Both the position numbers and the translations under genes were made by a program. 64,000 nt of DNA from assembly GCA_027574665.1 (NCBI GenBank), contig CM050652.1:3142589-3206588 (forward strand), given 5' to 3'. Source of the DNA: Rhynochetos jubatus. Lineage: Eukaryota > Chordata > Aves > Eurypygiformes > Rhynochetidae. The stretch's first letter is position 1. The number at the start of each line of letters is the position of its first letter. Below, in pieces: positions 1-12,400 of the stretch. The notes under the pieces are model-generated. The model was not told the DNA's origin. It searched no databases and saw nothing but the letters and a program-made list of their open reading frames with translations.

Positions 1-1550
1 GGCTTGCATGTGTCTTCCCCCAGCTCCCAGTAGCTTGATGCACCCTACAAAAGCTTGGGCTGCCTTAGGTTGCTCTGGAGTAACCCTGGACCTAGTGCTC
101 TGAAAATTAGGCATTGAATACCCAGAGATAGCAGTTGGGTGATATCTCTTGGAGATCTCTCACCTACGTATCCTTTCCACTGCATCTCTTAATGGGAAGG
201 ACTCCTCCTCTCACCACCAGCATCCTGTGGCATGCAGGACTCTGTCCAGAGCAGGCTGAATCCCGCACGACCAGGATCTGCCAGGCAGTGGAAAAGCATG
301 GCAGGATGGTTTGGAGGCAGGCGAGTGGATCTGGGTCAGGGAATTCTCCTGTATGCTTGGTGCTGCAAAGCAATGGAGAGTTTTCCTCGGCAAGGTGCCA
401 AACACCCTTTGAAGTGTCAATCACATCATTTGGCATTGATTTTTTTTTTAAGGTCTCCCCGCTGCTCCCCTCCCAAGAGCCAGGCTTTCTGCTGCCAGGC
501 AGTCTTGCATGGGAATTTTGAGGCTGTGCAATGCGAAGTGCTGCGGAGACTTGCATGGGACTTGCGTTCCTGCAGATGGGGTGATCCCTGCTCCCCATAT
601 AAGCCTGTTGCCATACGCTGCTGCTGCACTGGCTATTAACTTTGCTTGTGTCCATGGCCCTGGGGGCATTTCTTGGCAGGGCATGGAGTTTAGCAGGTGA
701 TTTTGCCATCAGTGTCGGATGGGTCGAGCAAAGCTTTTACATGGCACAACAGTGGGATTTTCCCCATACCCTCAGGTGATTTTGGTTTTGGTATTTTTTT
801 CTTGTTGTGACTAAGGTTTTGCTGGACTTAACAGCAAGTGTTTGTATCACCATCCTCGCCGAGATATATTTAAACTGCTCTCTTCACATCCTGTAGCAGG
901 GATTCTACTTTTACTTAAGTGGTAGATGTCTCTGCATTTAAATCATTATGGTTTTTTTTCTGGGGCTGACAGCTGTGATGTGCTAGGTGGCTTCAGCTTT
1001 ATAATTACCTCTGTCTGTCTTGTCTGTGTGTTCATGCATACACACACGTGCAGTTGTGCGCCAAGCTGAAGAGGAAGCAGCGAATGCAGGCAACAGCTGG
1101 ATCCAGTATGTGACAAGTCGGGAGGAATTGTTTGTCTTTAAACATCTTTTTATCTCAGCGTTGCTCTTTCCGGCTGCAGCATCGCAAGAATGAATAACCC
1201 TGGAAATCCTCGGTCAGTTTGGGAAAAATGGAGGTTTGCTAAATACTGGTTCTGCCTGTACAAATTTGCCTTCTGCCTGGGGATCTTGTGTTGCAGCAGA
1301 GTTCTCCAGGGCTTGGGCTGATGGGACTCTGGGTCCTTTGAGTCAAACTTTCAGTCAAATTTTGTGGCAGGCAAGGCAGAACAGCGCTGGAGATGGCTGG
1401 GGCTGGGCGTTGGACCAAAAATGTGTTTGTTGCAGAAACCCTCTTCTTGCCACTTTATCCCTTGTGCTCCCTGCTCCATCCCACCTGTATTTCCTGATTT
1501 TGAAGTAAAATGTCCAAGTGTAGAGATGTATGCTGTCCAGAGAGACTTGA
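1..1550. other. Intron, no gene seen
   Basis: The overlapping open frames of up to 181 codons on the minus strand near 164-709 have no family features and are mirrored on the other strand. A short CATACACACACGTGC run lies near 1036. Nothing else was recognised. Confidence 0.6.
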
Positions 1551-1905
1551 TCATGGAACGGTTTGGGTTGGAAGGGACCTTAAAGATCATCTAGATCCAA
1601 CCTGCCTGCCATGGGCAGGGACACCTTTTACTAGGCCAGGTTACTCCAAGCCTCATCCAGCCTGGCCTTGAAGACAGCCAGGGATGGGGCACCCACAGCT
1701 CCACAGCTTCTCTGGGAACCTGTCCCAGTGCTCCCCACCCTCTGCGGGAAGAATTTCTTCCTGATATCTAATCTAAATCTCCCGCTTTCAGTTTAAACCC
1801 GTTACCCCTTGTCCTGTCACTACAGGCCCTTGTAAAAAGTCCCCCCCAGCTTCCTTGTAGCCCCCTTCAGGTACTGTAAGGCTTCAATAAGGTCTCCCCA
1901 GAGAC
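1551..1905 (-). mobile_element. CR1 LINE 3' fragment, antisense
   Basis: It starts with the reverse complement of the CR1 3' end (GGTTTGGGTTGGAAGGGACC) and runs back through the region read in sense as the end of ORF2 and the 3' untranslated part, up to the GGTCTCCCCAGAG block. It is 5'-truncated like most CR1 copies and no longer has a clean terminal octamer repeat. Confidence 0.95.
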
Positions 1906-4125
1906 CACTGTCTGCGTGGGTTGGCATGAGCAGGGGAAGGAGGGGTGAGATTTTGTGAATGAGAGCTTTTACCATCAACCTGTGATCCCAGGGAAGAGCT
2001 GTGGTGAAGTTAGGTTTGGAGAGACCTCAGCTCATAGTCTGTTTCCTTTTCCTTTTTAATGTGTTTGCTCTCTAATGTGTGTTGACACAGTAAATACACA
2101 TGTTTGTACAAACATCCCAGCAGAGGGTTGCTTTGAAAGCCCCTTGCAGGGGATGGGAAATGTGCACGGCAGATGTCGGAAGGCGACCCGCTGCCTGGTA
2201 CGCGCTGCTTCTGCCAGTGATGTTGGAAATGGTCCTCATCAGGAGGAACTTGATGGGACAGGATGAAGCAGAGGACGCTTTTCTTGGATTTTTTGGACTG
2301 CTGTAGAGAGACAGGGGAGATCAGTGCCAGTTCGGGTTAGGTGCAGAAAAGTGTCCCATTGATGAGTGATGCATTGGGCATCCAAACTGTTACTGAGTAT
2401 GTGCTGTTGGTGGGAAAATCACTGATGAAGGAGAAATAGTGTGGGTAGAGAGAACCCCAAGGGGAATTGGACAGAGCTCCCCTGAGTAAGACATGTAGGA
2501 GCAGCAGAAACTCATGGAAAATGATGGACAGACCCAATAATTTTTAAGAGATGCCACCAAAGCTCCCTTCTAACCAAGCACAGTGCAGCACTTGGTGTTG
2601 AGTGGGGCAGCAAGGAGCTTGGCCATTGCCAGGTTCTTCCAGCTTCCTTTGTAGCTGATTCACGTGCTTTTGCACCTAAAGCTATGCTTACGGTTGCCTG
2701 TAGAAACTTAATTCCAACCGTAAAATGCAGGAACCAGGGTCATGGGGCCCTGCAAATGGGTTTAAGTGTGTTAAAACTGACCCCATTGGGATTCAAAGAC
2801 AAGCTACAGATAAGCCCATATGGCTTGACAGACCAAATTCCAACACTATGGAGCAGGCTACGTCCTTCATCATATATGAATGAATAAGATGCCTCAGTAC
2901 TGGCCACAAGCTGCTTGTGGTTGAAGCTTAAGACAAACAAGGTGGAGGTGATTTCAGAGAGTATGGAGTATGTGACACAGCTGCTCTGGTTAAAGGCAAA
3001 ACTCAACAGAGGTTTGTCTGAGCAGTCTATGAGCGCTCTTACTACTCCCAGTTGATTAGCAGACTCTTTTTACTCTTGATATACTGCAAATTGGCCACTT
3101 TCCTATAGTGCAGCAGTGTGATATGACTGGGAAACCATGAATTCATGGGAAGTTCCAGCTCAGACAAGGCATGTATGCGTGTAACGGCGATGGGTGTTTG
3201 CCAATCCTTTGTTTCCTATGGTCAGCTCTGCACTAATGGCAAGCTCTGTTAGCTGTTACCTGCAAACCGCCCAGTGGGCCATTTTCTGCTCATCTCAAAG
3301 AAGAGAGAGCTGTATGTCTGCAGCTCTTGTAGCTCTGCAGGAGGTGCTTCATAGTTGTGTCATAGCATAGCAACCCAGCATAGACAGAGACCAAGGTACA
3401 GTTCTCCAACCCTCTTCTTGTAATATGACATGTTGAGCAAACAAACCCTGCCCTCAAAATGAAGCTTTTCTGTAATAAATCATCCACACACCTTTTTCCT
3501 CATGGACAGCAAGGAAAGGGTGGGTGGCCCATCTGTGAGAGATGCCACAGTCACTCAGGATGAAATTTGTCTCCCCTAATGCTGGCCATCAGCATTGAAC
3601 CAAAATGAGTTGCCATTTATAGATAATGGAGAGAGACTGGCATCTCCAGAAAGCAATTCACTCCATCTGCCTGAGACACCTATTTAGGATGGCACAAATC
3701 GCCCCGTGGTGAAACCTGTCTCTTTCCATTGACTAGAGGGGAAGTCTGCCTGACTCATTAGGCGAGATGTCTAATTTTCGGGAAGACGATGTTAAACAAG
3801 ATGAATCCCACGTTTTGTGCATGCCTGGAAGGCACGCAGGTAACTGGTGACAGCAAGACATCTCTGGAGCCAGACAGAGCAGGGCTGCTCAGTCCTCATC
3901 CATTTGTTTTCAGGTTGGCTTAGTTTGCCCCTCCCCAGTCTCTGCATCCAAAAATTGATCTGGGTTACTAGAAGTGGCACCTCGTTTAGTCATGGTCTGG
4001 GGAGTAGATGGGAACACTGCTGTGAGACACACTGGATCTAAAGGGTTTCTGCCACTCTGTCGCTCCATCCTCAATGCAACTCCTTCTCTGCGGTGCTCAG
4101 ACTTTGAAGGGTGGGAGGTTTCGCT
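1906..4125. other. Intron, no gene or repeat seen
   Basis: Mixed-composition unique sequence. Frames are short; no repeat, exon or RNA gene was recognised. Confidence 0.55.
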
Positions 4126-4245
4126 GTTCCCATTTTACAGATGGGACACTCGAGGCACAAAATGGGATGAGCGACAGCAGAGGGCACTTGTGGGACTGGC
4201 ACAGGACTTGAACCCCTGCGCCTCCTGATGCTGCTCTCAGACAAC
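4126..4245 (+). mobile_element. Ancient MIR-type core-SINE fragment
   Basis: CCCATTTTACAGATGGGACA, then GAGGCACAAAATGG, then GGACTTGAACCCC and CCTGATGCTGCTCTCAGAC match, in order, the 3' half of mammalian-wide interspersed repeats. The middle differs from the family pattern and holds a CTCF-like string. The element predates the split of birds and mammals, hence the decay. Confidence 0.65.
4174..4187 (+). promoter_or_regulatory. CTCF-like core inside the MIR fragment
   Basis: ACAGCAGAGGGCAC fits the 14-base CTCF core pattern CCASYAGRKGGCRS at all but the first position. Confidence 0.25.
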
Positions 4246-4987
4246 AGGGATTATGGTTGGCTGTGCCCATGGACTTGGGGCTTTTCACTGCTGCTTCGCC
4301 CCCTGAGTGAGGCTGGAAAGGTGAAGGGCACTTTTTAACTCACGGGTCGGGCATGGCAAAGCTATTTTTTGCTTGTTAGGAACACTAGGAACACTCAACT
4401 AATGTGCTAATGAGGCTAGTGTCTGGGGTCTGAATTGGCTGTTCCCAATCCCACTGAAATCCTATTGCTAATACTTCCTAGGAATTGACTTGACATCTTC
4501 AGAAACACAGGAATTTGGAAATCTAGCCCATCTCATTGTTTCCTCTGGGTTTTTTCCTCTCCCAGACCCCAATCTGCCCCTCAAAGCCCTTCTCTGCCAG
4601 GACATGCCACCAGCTTGTGGATCATTTTGGATCATCTCTCCACTGGGAAGAACTGACGTCGCCTGCCTTAAAACCCCCAAATTCCTGTGGCAGTGTGCTG
4701 GGGGCTTGGAGCAAGTCCTGGGCAGCAGCCTGTGGGACAAGGCTGTCCTTTGCTCATTGGAAACTCTGACAGGGAGGGAGACAGGGCAGGATGAGACCCA
4801 CCCCAAAGCATTGCTCCAGCGCTGGGATGTCTTAGGGCGTGGGGATTCCTGTAAGGGACCCACTCCATATAGCTGCTGACACCCTGTGGCTGTCGGGAAG
4901 AAATGCAGTGACTTTCGCAGAAGGGTTGGGCAAATTTGGGTTTGAAAAGTGTGCTTCCAGGAAAAAGAAAAAAGCGACTGTTCTCGG

Positions 4988-5001
4988 AAAAAAAAAAAAA
5001 A
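4988..5001. repeat. Poly(A) tract, 14 bases
   Basis: Homopolymer of 14 A with no recognisable retrotransposed sequence immediately upstream. Confidence 0.95.
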
Positions 5002-7260
5002 GGAAAGAAATCCCCCAGACGCTTCCCAGCTGTGCTTTTTAGTGCTACCGCAGGGACAAAGGTGGCAGCTGGCTGGCTGGCAGCCTGCTTGTGACCGTCT
5101 CTGCTCCCAAGGCCATGGGCCGAGGGCAAGAAGCTTTGAAGGGCTCCCAGTTTGGGGGAAGGGTGGGGGAAGGCAACTGCAAACAAAGATATATAGGACA
5201 CAGCCACCACAAAAAATGAACTCTTTCTCCTTCCTACTCCGTGTCTTTCCTCTCGTAGTTTGTTTGCCACCCTCTGCCGAGATGCTGCCGCACAGGATAA
5301 TATTTCCCCTCTGTGTTTTCTTTCCTAACTTCCAAGAGATCGTGTGCAAACACAAGTTTCTCCCTTTTATAAGCAACCATCTAGTCCTCCTCCAAGAGAG
5401 CATAACAGAAGCAGAGAAAGAAAAAAAGTAGAAGGAGAGGCATGATCATCTCTCCTCTGCTCCTCAGCACAAAAGGGTTGGGGGGGAGATTTGTTGGCCC
5501 AGGACAAAATTGGCAGTGTAATAAGTTTTAGCTTCAGCCTTTGAAGATGAGAGAAGAAGCAGTCAATTGTCATAAAGGGAGCGGGAATGTCCCTTTAAAC
5601 CACAAAGCCAGCAAAGATAGCCTGGAGTGCCAAAAATAAAGGCTTCACACTGCCTTCTCTGTCACTCCCGGACAGAAATAGTAGTCCAGTGGGAACCATT
5701 ACATCCATGATGAGAAGCACCAGTCTTCTCTAATCAATGCAGCCAGGCCCAGAAGGGTGCAGGCAGTGAGAAGAGGTTGGATCCTGGCTCCTGGGGCAGC
5801 TGGTTGGGCTCTGGTCTCCATCACCCAGACTGGCATTGCCTGCAGAGGTGAGCCCTGCACTGGGGACATGGCTCATCCCTCCTGGTATGGAAATGGAGCA
5901 CCTGAGCCAATGCAGGATTGCTCCCCACGGCCCGTTTTGTAGGCTGTCCTTTGTCTCACCGTATTTTAAATGTCCCGAGGAGGGCTGGAGGGCTCAGGCT
6001 GAGTTCACGGCTGTGAATGATGCCAGTGCCCTAGGAGGCACCAACGTAGGGATTTACGGCACATCCATATCTGGAAGATGGAGCTGTGCCTCCTGCATCC
6101 CTTGCGAATGTGTGTCCCCTCCTTGGGACAGGCTGGAGGCCTGCTTTCATCACCGTAAAATGCTAAAACCCAGTGCTGGGGCCTCCATGGTGCAGGACCC
6201 AGCTGAAAAAAGGGCAGGATGAGACCAGCGGCTAGTGAAGGGTGTCCCTTCAGATGGCCATGGGGCTGATGTGGGGACAGTGGGTGGCAGTGGAAACAGT
6301 GGGTGGCAGTGGGACAGCTACTGCAGCTGCGCCATCTGCTGCACACGTAGAGAAGTTCGGCCAAAAAGGAGCATTTTGGGCTAGTCCTTACCAAAAATAA
6401 TTGACAGTCCATCCCATTCCCTTCTCCTTCCCCCTCCTTTTGCACTGGATGTGCAGGTGTGGCCGCTCACCTCCTCCACTTTCTTCATCATCTCCCATGG
6501 ACCAAGAAAACTTAGATGCAACTTGATAAGGGTTGGTTAAGTAACTATTAAAAAGCCTTTTTTTCTCTCTTTCTGTTTTTTGAGGGAGATCTGTAGAGAG
6601 AGAAGAAAACAAATCAGCTCCAGACACTTGTAAATCTGTTCTCCCAAGGGCTCTGTAAGCACCCTCAAGGGAGTGTGAAGATCTACAAACCTGAGGTTAC
6701 TGTGTTTTGTTTCAGTTTCATGAAACTGATATGATTTCACCACAACAGAACCTCGAAAGCATGGGAAGCTTTCCCTCAAAAGGATATCAGGCTTTGGGAA
6801 AGAGTAACCAAATGGTAATTCCAGTAAGGGGTCTGTTTTTCAGCAACTCCTCAATATTGTCGATATTTCAAGCTGTTGTTTGAATCAAGATCAGTGTCTA
6901 CCTCAAAATGCACAGGGTTTTGCACAGTGTATCTCCCTGACTTGGAATTTCACTAAATAACACCCCAAACTTTGGGAATATGAAACACCAGCCCTAACCC
7001 ACTCTGTCAGGACTTCAAGAGAAAGGAGTTAGTTGCTCCTACTTTGGAGGTTTGAGGTCCTGTTTCTTTTCTTGCAGTCACCAGTCCACATTAGTTCCTC
7101 TGGAGTCCCTGCTACTAGTGGTGTGTAAATCTGGGATAACCTTGTTGATTTACTCCAGCTCGAAGTTGGAGATGATCACAGAAATAGCTGGTTGCTCTTA
7201 GTAGAGATTTGCTGAAGCCTGAGCCATTGCTTTAGGGAAAGGGGGGGTCAAACTCTTAAA

Positions 7261-7314
7261 TCCCTCATCATTCCATCATTACATCCTCATCATCCCTCAT
7301 CATTCCACCATTCC
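7261..7314 (+). repeat. Imperfect 32-bp tandem duplication, TCAT-rich
   Basis: TCCCTCATCATTCCA occurs at 7261 and again 32 bases later, with CATCATTACATCCTCATCA between. The second unit is degenerate (CCATTCC). It looks like a small minisatellite seed. Confidence 0.7.
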
Positions 7315-8929
7315 AGTCCATCGTTACTGGACCACCACTTGTGCTGTGTGGCTGTGGAGGGATGCCTTGGCTAGTACCCTGCTCAGAGGCAACCTTTGCA
7401 GGGACAAAGCCAGGAGAGCCGTGTGAACCGAGGGGAAGAGCAGCACAGATGAAAGGAGGAGTAATTATGCATCTCAATACCCTCCCTCCCAAGCAGTGCT
7501 TGGCAGGTATATCTGATCCCCGAGTCTTTGTGTCATGCCTGGCACTCGCTGTATTGACGCTGAACTCCTGACCTTGCTTTGTCTTGAACCACGACCTTCT
7601 GTCAGAATGGCTTTGGGTAGAGTTTCACTGCCTGGGTTACCTCGAGGTCCCAAAGGAAAGTGATCCCTCGTCGCCCGTGAGTGACACGCTCTTGCCGTCT
7701 CTCGCTGGCCCACGGGGGATAGGTGGGGGCTGTGGAGACACAGGAAGGTCATGCCAGGGCTATTCTTCCATCACCATCCCATCACCAAAGGTTCAGCTGG
7801 ATCTGCTGCCTGCTCCCTGCCTTGCCTGACTGTTCAAGATAGTGGGGAAAGATCCTGTTTGGGCACCCCAGGAACGCTCGCACTTTGTCCCCAGAAGTTT
7901 TCAGGCACGACCTGTTTATTGGTCTCCACTGGTATGTGGCCAGGTATGAGCCACTTGCACAAAGAGCTGTGCAGCTAAATAGCAGGCCACAGACCTTTAG
8001 AGGATGGAGGACTCCTGCAACTCATTATGGGATGCTACTTTTAGAGCTTAGACACAGTCTCACATAAGAAGAAAAGTAGCCGCCTTGCCTCAGACGGGAC
8101 ATTGCTCTGGTACTTACAAAAAGTAAATAAAGGGTCTGGGGGAAGATGTGGGGCACCAAGTAAGTTGCAGACCTGCAAGTTGGGCCTGTTGGAAGGACAG
8201 TGCCTCTTCTTAGTTCTGCTCTGACTTCCCTGCTGGGCTGTGGTCTTTGTGCATCGCTTGGCTCAGCCAAAGCATCCCTAGAGATGGTCCGTCAGGGCCT
8301 CCTTTGCACTCAGCTTTTCCAGGCTCTTTGCTTTCTGAATGTCGCTATGTTTCATATTTCACCTGCACATCGTCAGGTGAGAGGTTTTTGCACCAGTTCA
8401 ATGCTACAGGATTGTGTTAGACTCATGAAAGCTCTTCTAACTGCTTTGATGGGGCAACTACTCCCCAGCAGCTTGATCTAGGATCTCATTCCCAGCTGAG
8501 CAGCCAGGCCCCAACCTGAACGGCTCAGGCAGCCTTTCTCCCCTCCCAGGAGCCCCCTGCCTCTGTCTAAGTGGGATAATATGTCAGTACTTGCCTGCTA
8601 AATCCCTCTGGCTCTCTTAATTCTCTCTTGATCATGCCTTGTGCCTTGCCCTCTGTGCCGTACAACCCTTTTAGGGCAGTTCCCAGCAGACCTCCTAATC
8701 CTTTTAAGTGCACACGGGGGGCTCTGTTTCCTCCATGGGGTGGTTAGCTTCGCTCCCACAGACCTGGGTTGATGCTCTGCAGAGGTTGGGGTGTGCTTGG
8801 CTGGGAGGAAAGCACTCCCTGCCATCCCCGACCACTGCGCTTCCACCTTATGTCTCATTGTATGGAGACTTTACGCTGCTGGTCCTGACTGGTGATTTAC
8901 CAGCATTAAAAATGTACCTTACTGTACTG

Positions 8930-8962
8930 TTACTTTTAAATTAATTTGAATTACTTTTAAAT
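8930..8962 (+). repeat. Short direct repeat in AT-rich sequence
   Basis: TTACTTTTAAAT occurs at 8930 and 8951, a 21-bp period, within an AT-rich stretch that continues with AATTCAATCAAGGG. Confidence 0.6.
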
Positions 8963-9373
8963 AATTCAATCAAGGGCTTTGAATACACATTTGGCTAATT
9001 CTGATTGATGTATAAGGAACCCCTGTGATTAAGGGTCTGGAGATATGTGCTGTTGTTACGCTGTTGGAGGTAATAATGACTTCACTTCCACAATACTTTT
9101 CATTTTAAAATTTCCAATACCAATCAATTTATACTCTCTCCAGCCCTCTCTGGACGTGTCCCTAATAATGATCTGAGAACCATGGGTGTGTGATCGTACA
9201 GTATGCTGTTTTCCCCTGTGTCCCTCTCTGAGCTGAGGGATGCACAGTGATGCGTGCTACTTTCGTCGTATTTTTTGAGTCTATATTTCATATTTCAAGA
9301 ACCTCAGTTTAACCTTTCCTGCAGCCACAGAAGCTCTTGTGTAAAAATCATCCAATCCACAAGTGTTTCAATG

Positions 9374-9490
9374 AAAAATGTGGAAACTGAAGCACTGACA
9401 GGGTAGATGACATCTGTAAAGTTATATGGCCAGTTTGTAGCTCATCTAAGGTTTAGGATTCTGATTTTTCTAACTCCTTTGCTCTAACCC
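9374..9490 (+). mobile_element. Ancient MIR-type core-SINE fragment
   Basis: AATGTGGAAACTGAAGCACT, then GTAGATGACATCTGTAAAG, then GGCCAGTTTGTAGCTCA, then TTTCTAACTCCTTTGCTCTA follow the order of the MIR 3' half (gaggaaactgaggcac, gacttgcccaaggtcac, tctgactccagtgctctaacc). Identity is modest, as for a very old SINE. Confidence 0.7.
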
Positions 9491-12400
9491 TGGAGCCAAA
9501 TAAGAGGATGAAGGAGAACAGAGAGCATTCGTTGTTACCAGCACAGGCTGGAGTAAGAGGCTGTGCAAAGGAGGGTGCTGGGAAGGAGGACTGTTGGTAT
9601 TCCCTGATCCATATCCAGTGGGCTCTGATGTGTTTCACTGTGCCTGACTTGGGCCCATGTTTTCACCATGGGGGCCAGGGCTTGGGACCGTTTTCCTCTC
9701 TCTCATGGCATGTCTTCTCTATATACTACTTCCCTTCTTCCTCCTGCCCGAGGCTGAGAGCCGCTCTGCCCCCCTCTCTTTACTCTCTTAGCTGAGGTGG
9801 AGTGAGGACCATGGCTAATGCTTTCCTCCATCCTCGGAAGTGGCTGCATCCCTGTGAGGGCACAGCAGACCTTTCAGCGGAGGTGCCTGGATGTTTTGGG
9901 GATCCTAGGGGGACCTACTTGGTGAAGCCAAGTGGTTGCATAGAGCGTATGGGGCCATTTGGAAGCTGCTGCAATCTGAGGTTGTTGTTGGTCCTTTCAG
10001 GAAGGATTGAGGAGATGGAGAGGGAGGGTCTGAGCAGGGATGTGTTTGGTGTGGTCTTTTCTGCAGGTGTTTGGAGGGGCAGCTGTCTTTCCTTGTGATG
10101 GTGACTGGGAATATCTTGTAGCTCAGTGCTGGAGATTGCAGGTGAATCCAGCCCAGTGATCTTGGAGAGGACCAACAAATTCTCTGGTGCCCTTGGAAGA
10201 AAGAAAGCATGAGAGATAGCTTTGGATCACTAATGAGGGACTGGATGACGGGATATGGGAGGCAGCCTTGGCAAGGCGAAGGCCTTAGTGAGGCAGAGCT
10301 GAGCAGAGATGACTGCTGACAGATTTGGTCTTGGTGGTTGGCTGATGGAAGAAAAGGGTGGCTCTTTCTGGGCGCACTGCTACTCATTTGGGACTGGCTA
10401 GTGAGAACGGTGGTCTGTGCTGGGGCTGGCCTGCTGAGAGACGTCCCTTGGTCAGACATCAGAGACAGAAGCGGTGGATTGGTTGGTGGATTGGCAGATG
10501 AGAGCAGCCTTCAGTGGAGGATCAGTATGGGAGGTGAATGGAAGAGACCTCATCCACTGTTTCAGCACTGGATGGGTTTTCTGGCTGCTTTCATGAATGG
10601 GGAGAAAGGGCAAATGTGGACCTTTGTCCCCAGATGGTACTTCCCTTTTATCTGAGGCAATATTGGAAGATAAGTATTCACTCTTTCTCTTTTTTTTCCC
10701 TTTTTTTCCCCTGTGGATGATCATATGAAGGTTAGAAAGGCTTCAAGGGACGTTTTTTATCTGATATTAGTTCTTAATAGGTCACCTTGGCGTTGAGAAG
10801 CCCAGGAGCTGAAACGGTCAGCAATTGAATTGCAATAACCTTTGCAGAGCACAACCCTGTCAGTGGGGCTGGGCCCCAGAGATATGTGGGACCTCATTAT
10901 CTCAACGTTAGCCCCAGGGATGTCAAATGGCAAAAAGTACTGGACAGAGACTCTGAGCTGGCTGATTTCCTTGGAGAGCTTCTCTTTCAGGGTCCTCTTT
11001 CCCCTGGCCTTGGAGATAACCTGTCCCCAGATTGCTGACAGGAATTGTTCCTCAGCCACCTCTCCATCCACCTACCCACCCAGCAAGGGAGTGAGCGAAG
11101 AGCTTTGGCCCTCGGACTTCTCTGGTTTTAGTTATGCATTCACAGCCCGTCACCCTCTGTAATCATTTAGCACCAGCACCTGACACAAGTATCAGTGCAA
11201 GAACAGAGAATCTTACTTGACCAGTGATACAAACTCTGGGATATGATTTTTGATTTGGATTTTTTTAGAAAAAATCTTACAGATTTAGAGAAAGTGGTGT
11301 AAGTATCCAAATCCTTCAGCAAAGCAGGAGTTTTGGTCTGCCTGTGATACACTGTAAAGGGAAATTGCAAATGCATCTGTATATCGCCAAGATTGAATGT
11401 GACAGGCTATGATTGAGCTTGTTGCCCTCACTGGTGCCTGGAGCTGCACAGGGCACTGTGCCACCCGAGGTGTGTGTAAATGCCTGTATTCAGATCAGAT
11501 TCCCTGAGTTGTGTGCTACAGGGAGCAGGTCCTTTTGCAGGGATGCTGGTGCTGTCCAGGTCTGCTCCCACCCCAGGCTCTGCTGGGAACACTCGGTGCA
11601 CACGTGTGCTCATCTTTACATCCCCCCATGGCCCCGTGCTTCTGACTGAGACCCCATGGTGCGTCAGTGAGAGCATCCTCAGTCCCGGCAGACGAGCTGT
11701 GGTGAGCAGGGTGTGTGCACACACGCGTGCACGTGTTGCTGTGTGCCTCCAGCCCCGTGCCCGTTTTGCCTCCTTGAATATTTCCGCCTCCTTGTGTGCT
11801 GCTGTGTTGACGTGTGCTCCGCTGCCTGTGCCCATCCATGTGCTGCTCGTGCTCTCCTGCCTGCATATCCATGTGGGTGCCTGGGTCTCTGCGTGTGTGC
11901 ATGCCTCCCGTTTCCAAAGGGCAGTTGGCTTCCTCTCAAGTGACCCAGTGTCGTGAGGATCTGTGGGTGTCTCGAAGCTCACCCCGTCTGGCTGCAGTCA
12001 AAGGGCCCTTTGTGGTTCTGCTTTGCATCCCCCACCGCAGGGCTCCCAGCCCTCCGGGTCACTGCGTTCCCGGCACGTTGGGATGAGCTCATCTCTGTGA
12101 GGAATCTGGTCCCTCAGCCCCATGAACAGACACTTACAAAGGACTTGTATTCATGATCCATCCTATCTTGCCATCCAGCTGTCCTCATACCATCCCATAT
12201 CACTGTCTACCTCAATTTCTGAGCAATCCCATGTAAGGATTCGTACTCCAGGCCAACTACGTTGACATCTTTGTCTCTGGTCAGTCCCACACACACGCTG
12301 TGCTTCTGTGTATTTCTGAACCAAACATGTGCAGGGCTTTGAGCCTTTCTGACAGTGCTACTCGTCTGAATTGTTTTTATCTGGTTTGACCCCTGCTTAA

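Larger units (their letters stand above)
4246..9373. other. Intron, mostly featureless
   Basis: It holds the poly(A) at 4988, the TCAT-rich duplication at 7261 and an AT-rich patch near 8930-9130. The longest open frame of the window (minus strand, 4468-5403) is judged spurious. CAGTGGGTGGCAGTGG-like units repeat near 6278-6312. Confidence 0.5.

Noticed and set aside
4468..5403. Longest open frame of the window, 311 codons on the minus strand, with other open frames of 160-200 codons overlapping it on both strands.
   Set aside because: The protein has no recognisable domain, contains a phenylalanine run from the poly(A)/poly(T) tract, and several competing frames are open in the same place, as expected from chance and composition.
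11413..12086. Several overlapping open frames of 130-184 codons on both strands.
   Set aside because: They lie in a GC-richer patch where stop codons are scarce on both strands; none shows a recognisable protein family.
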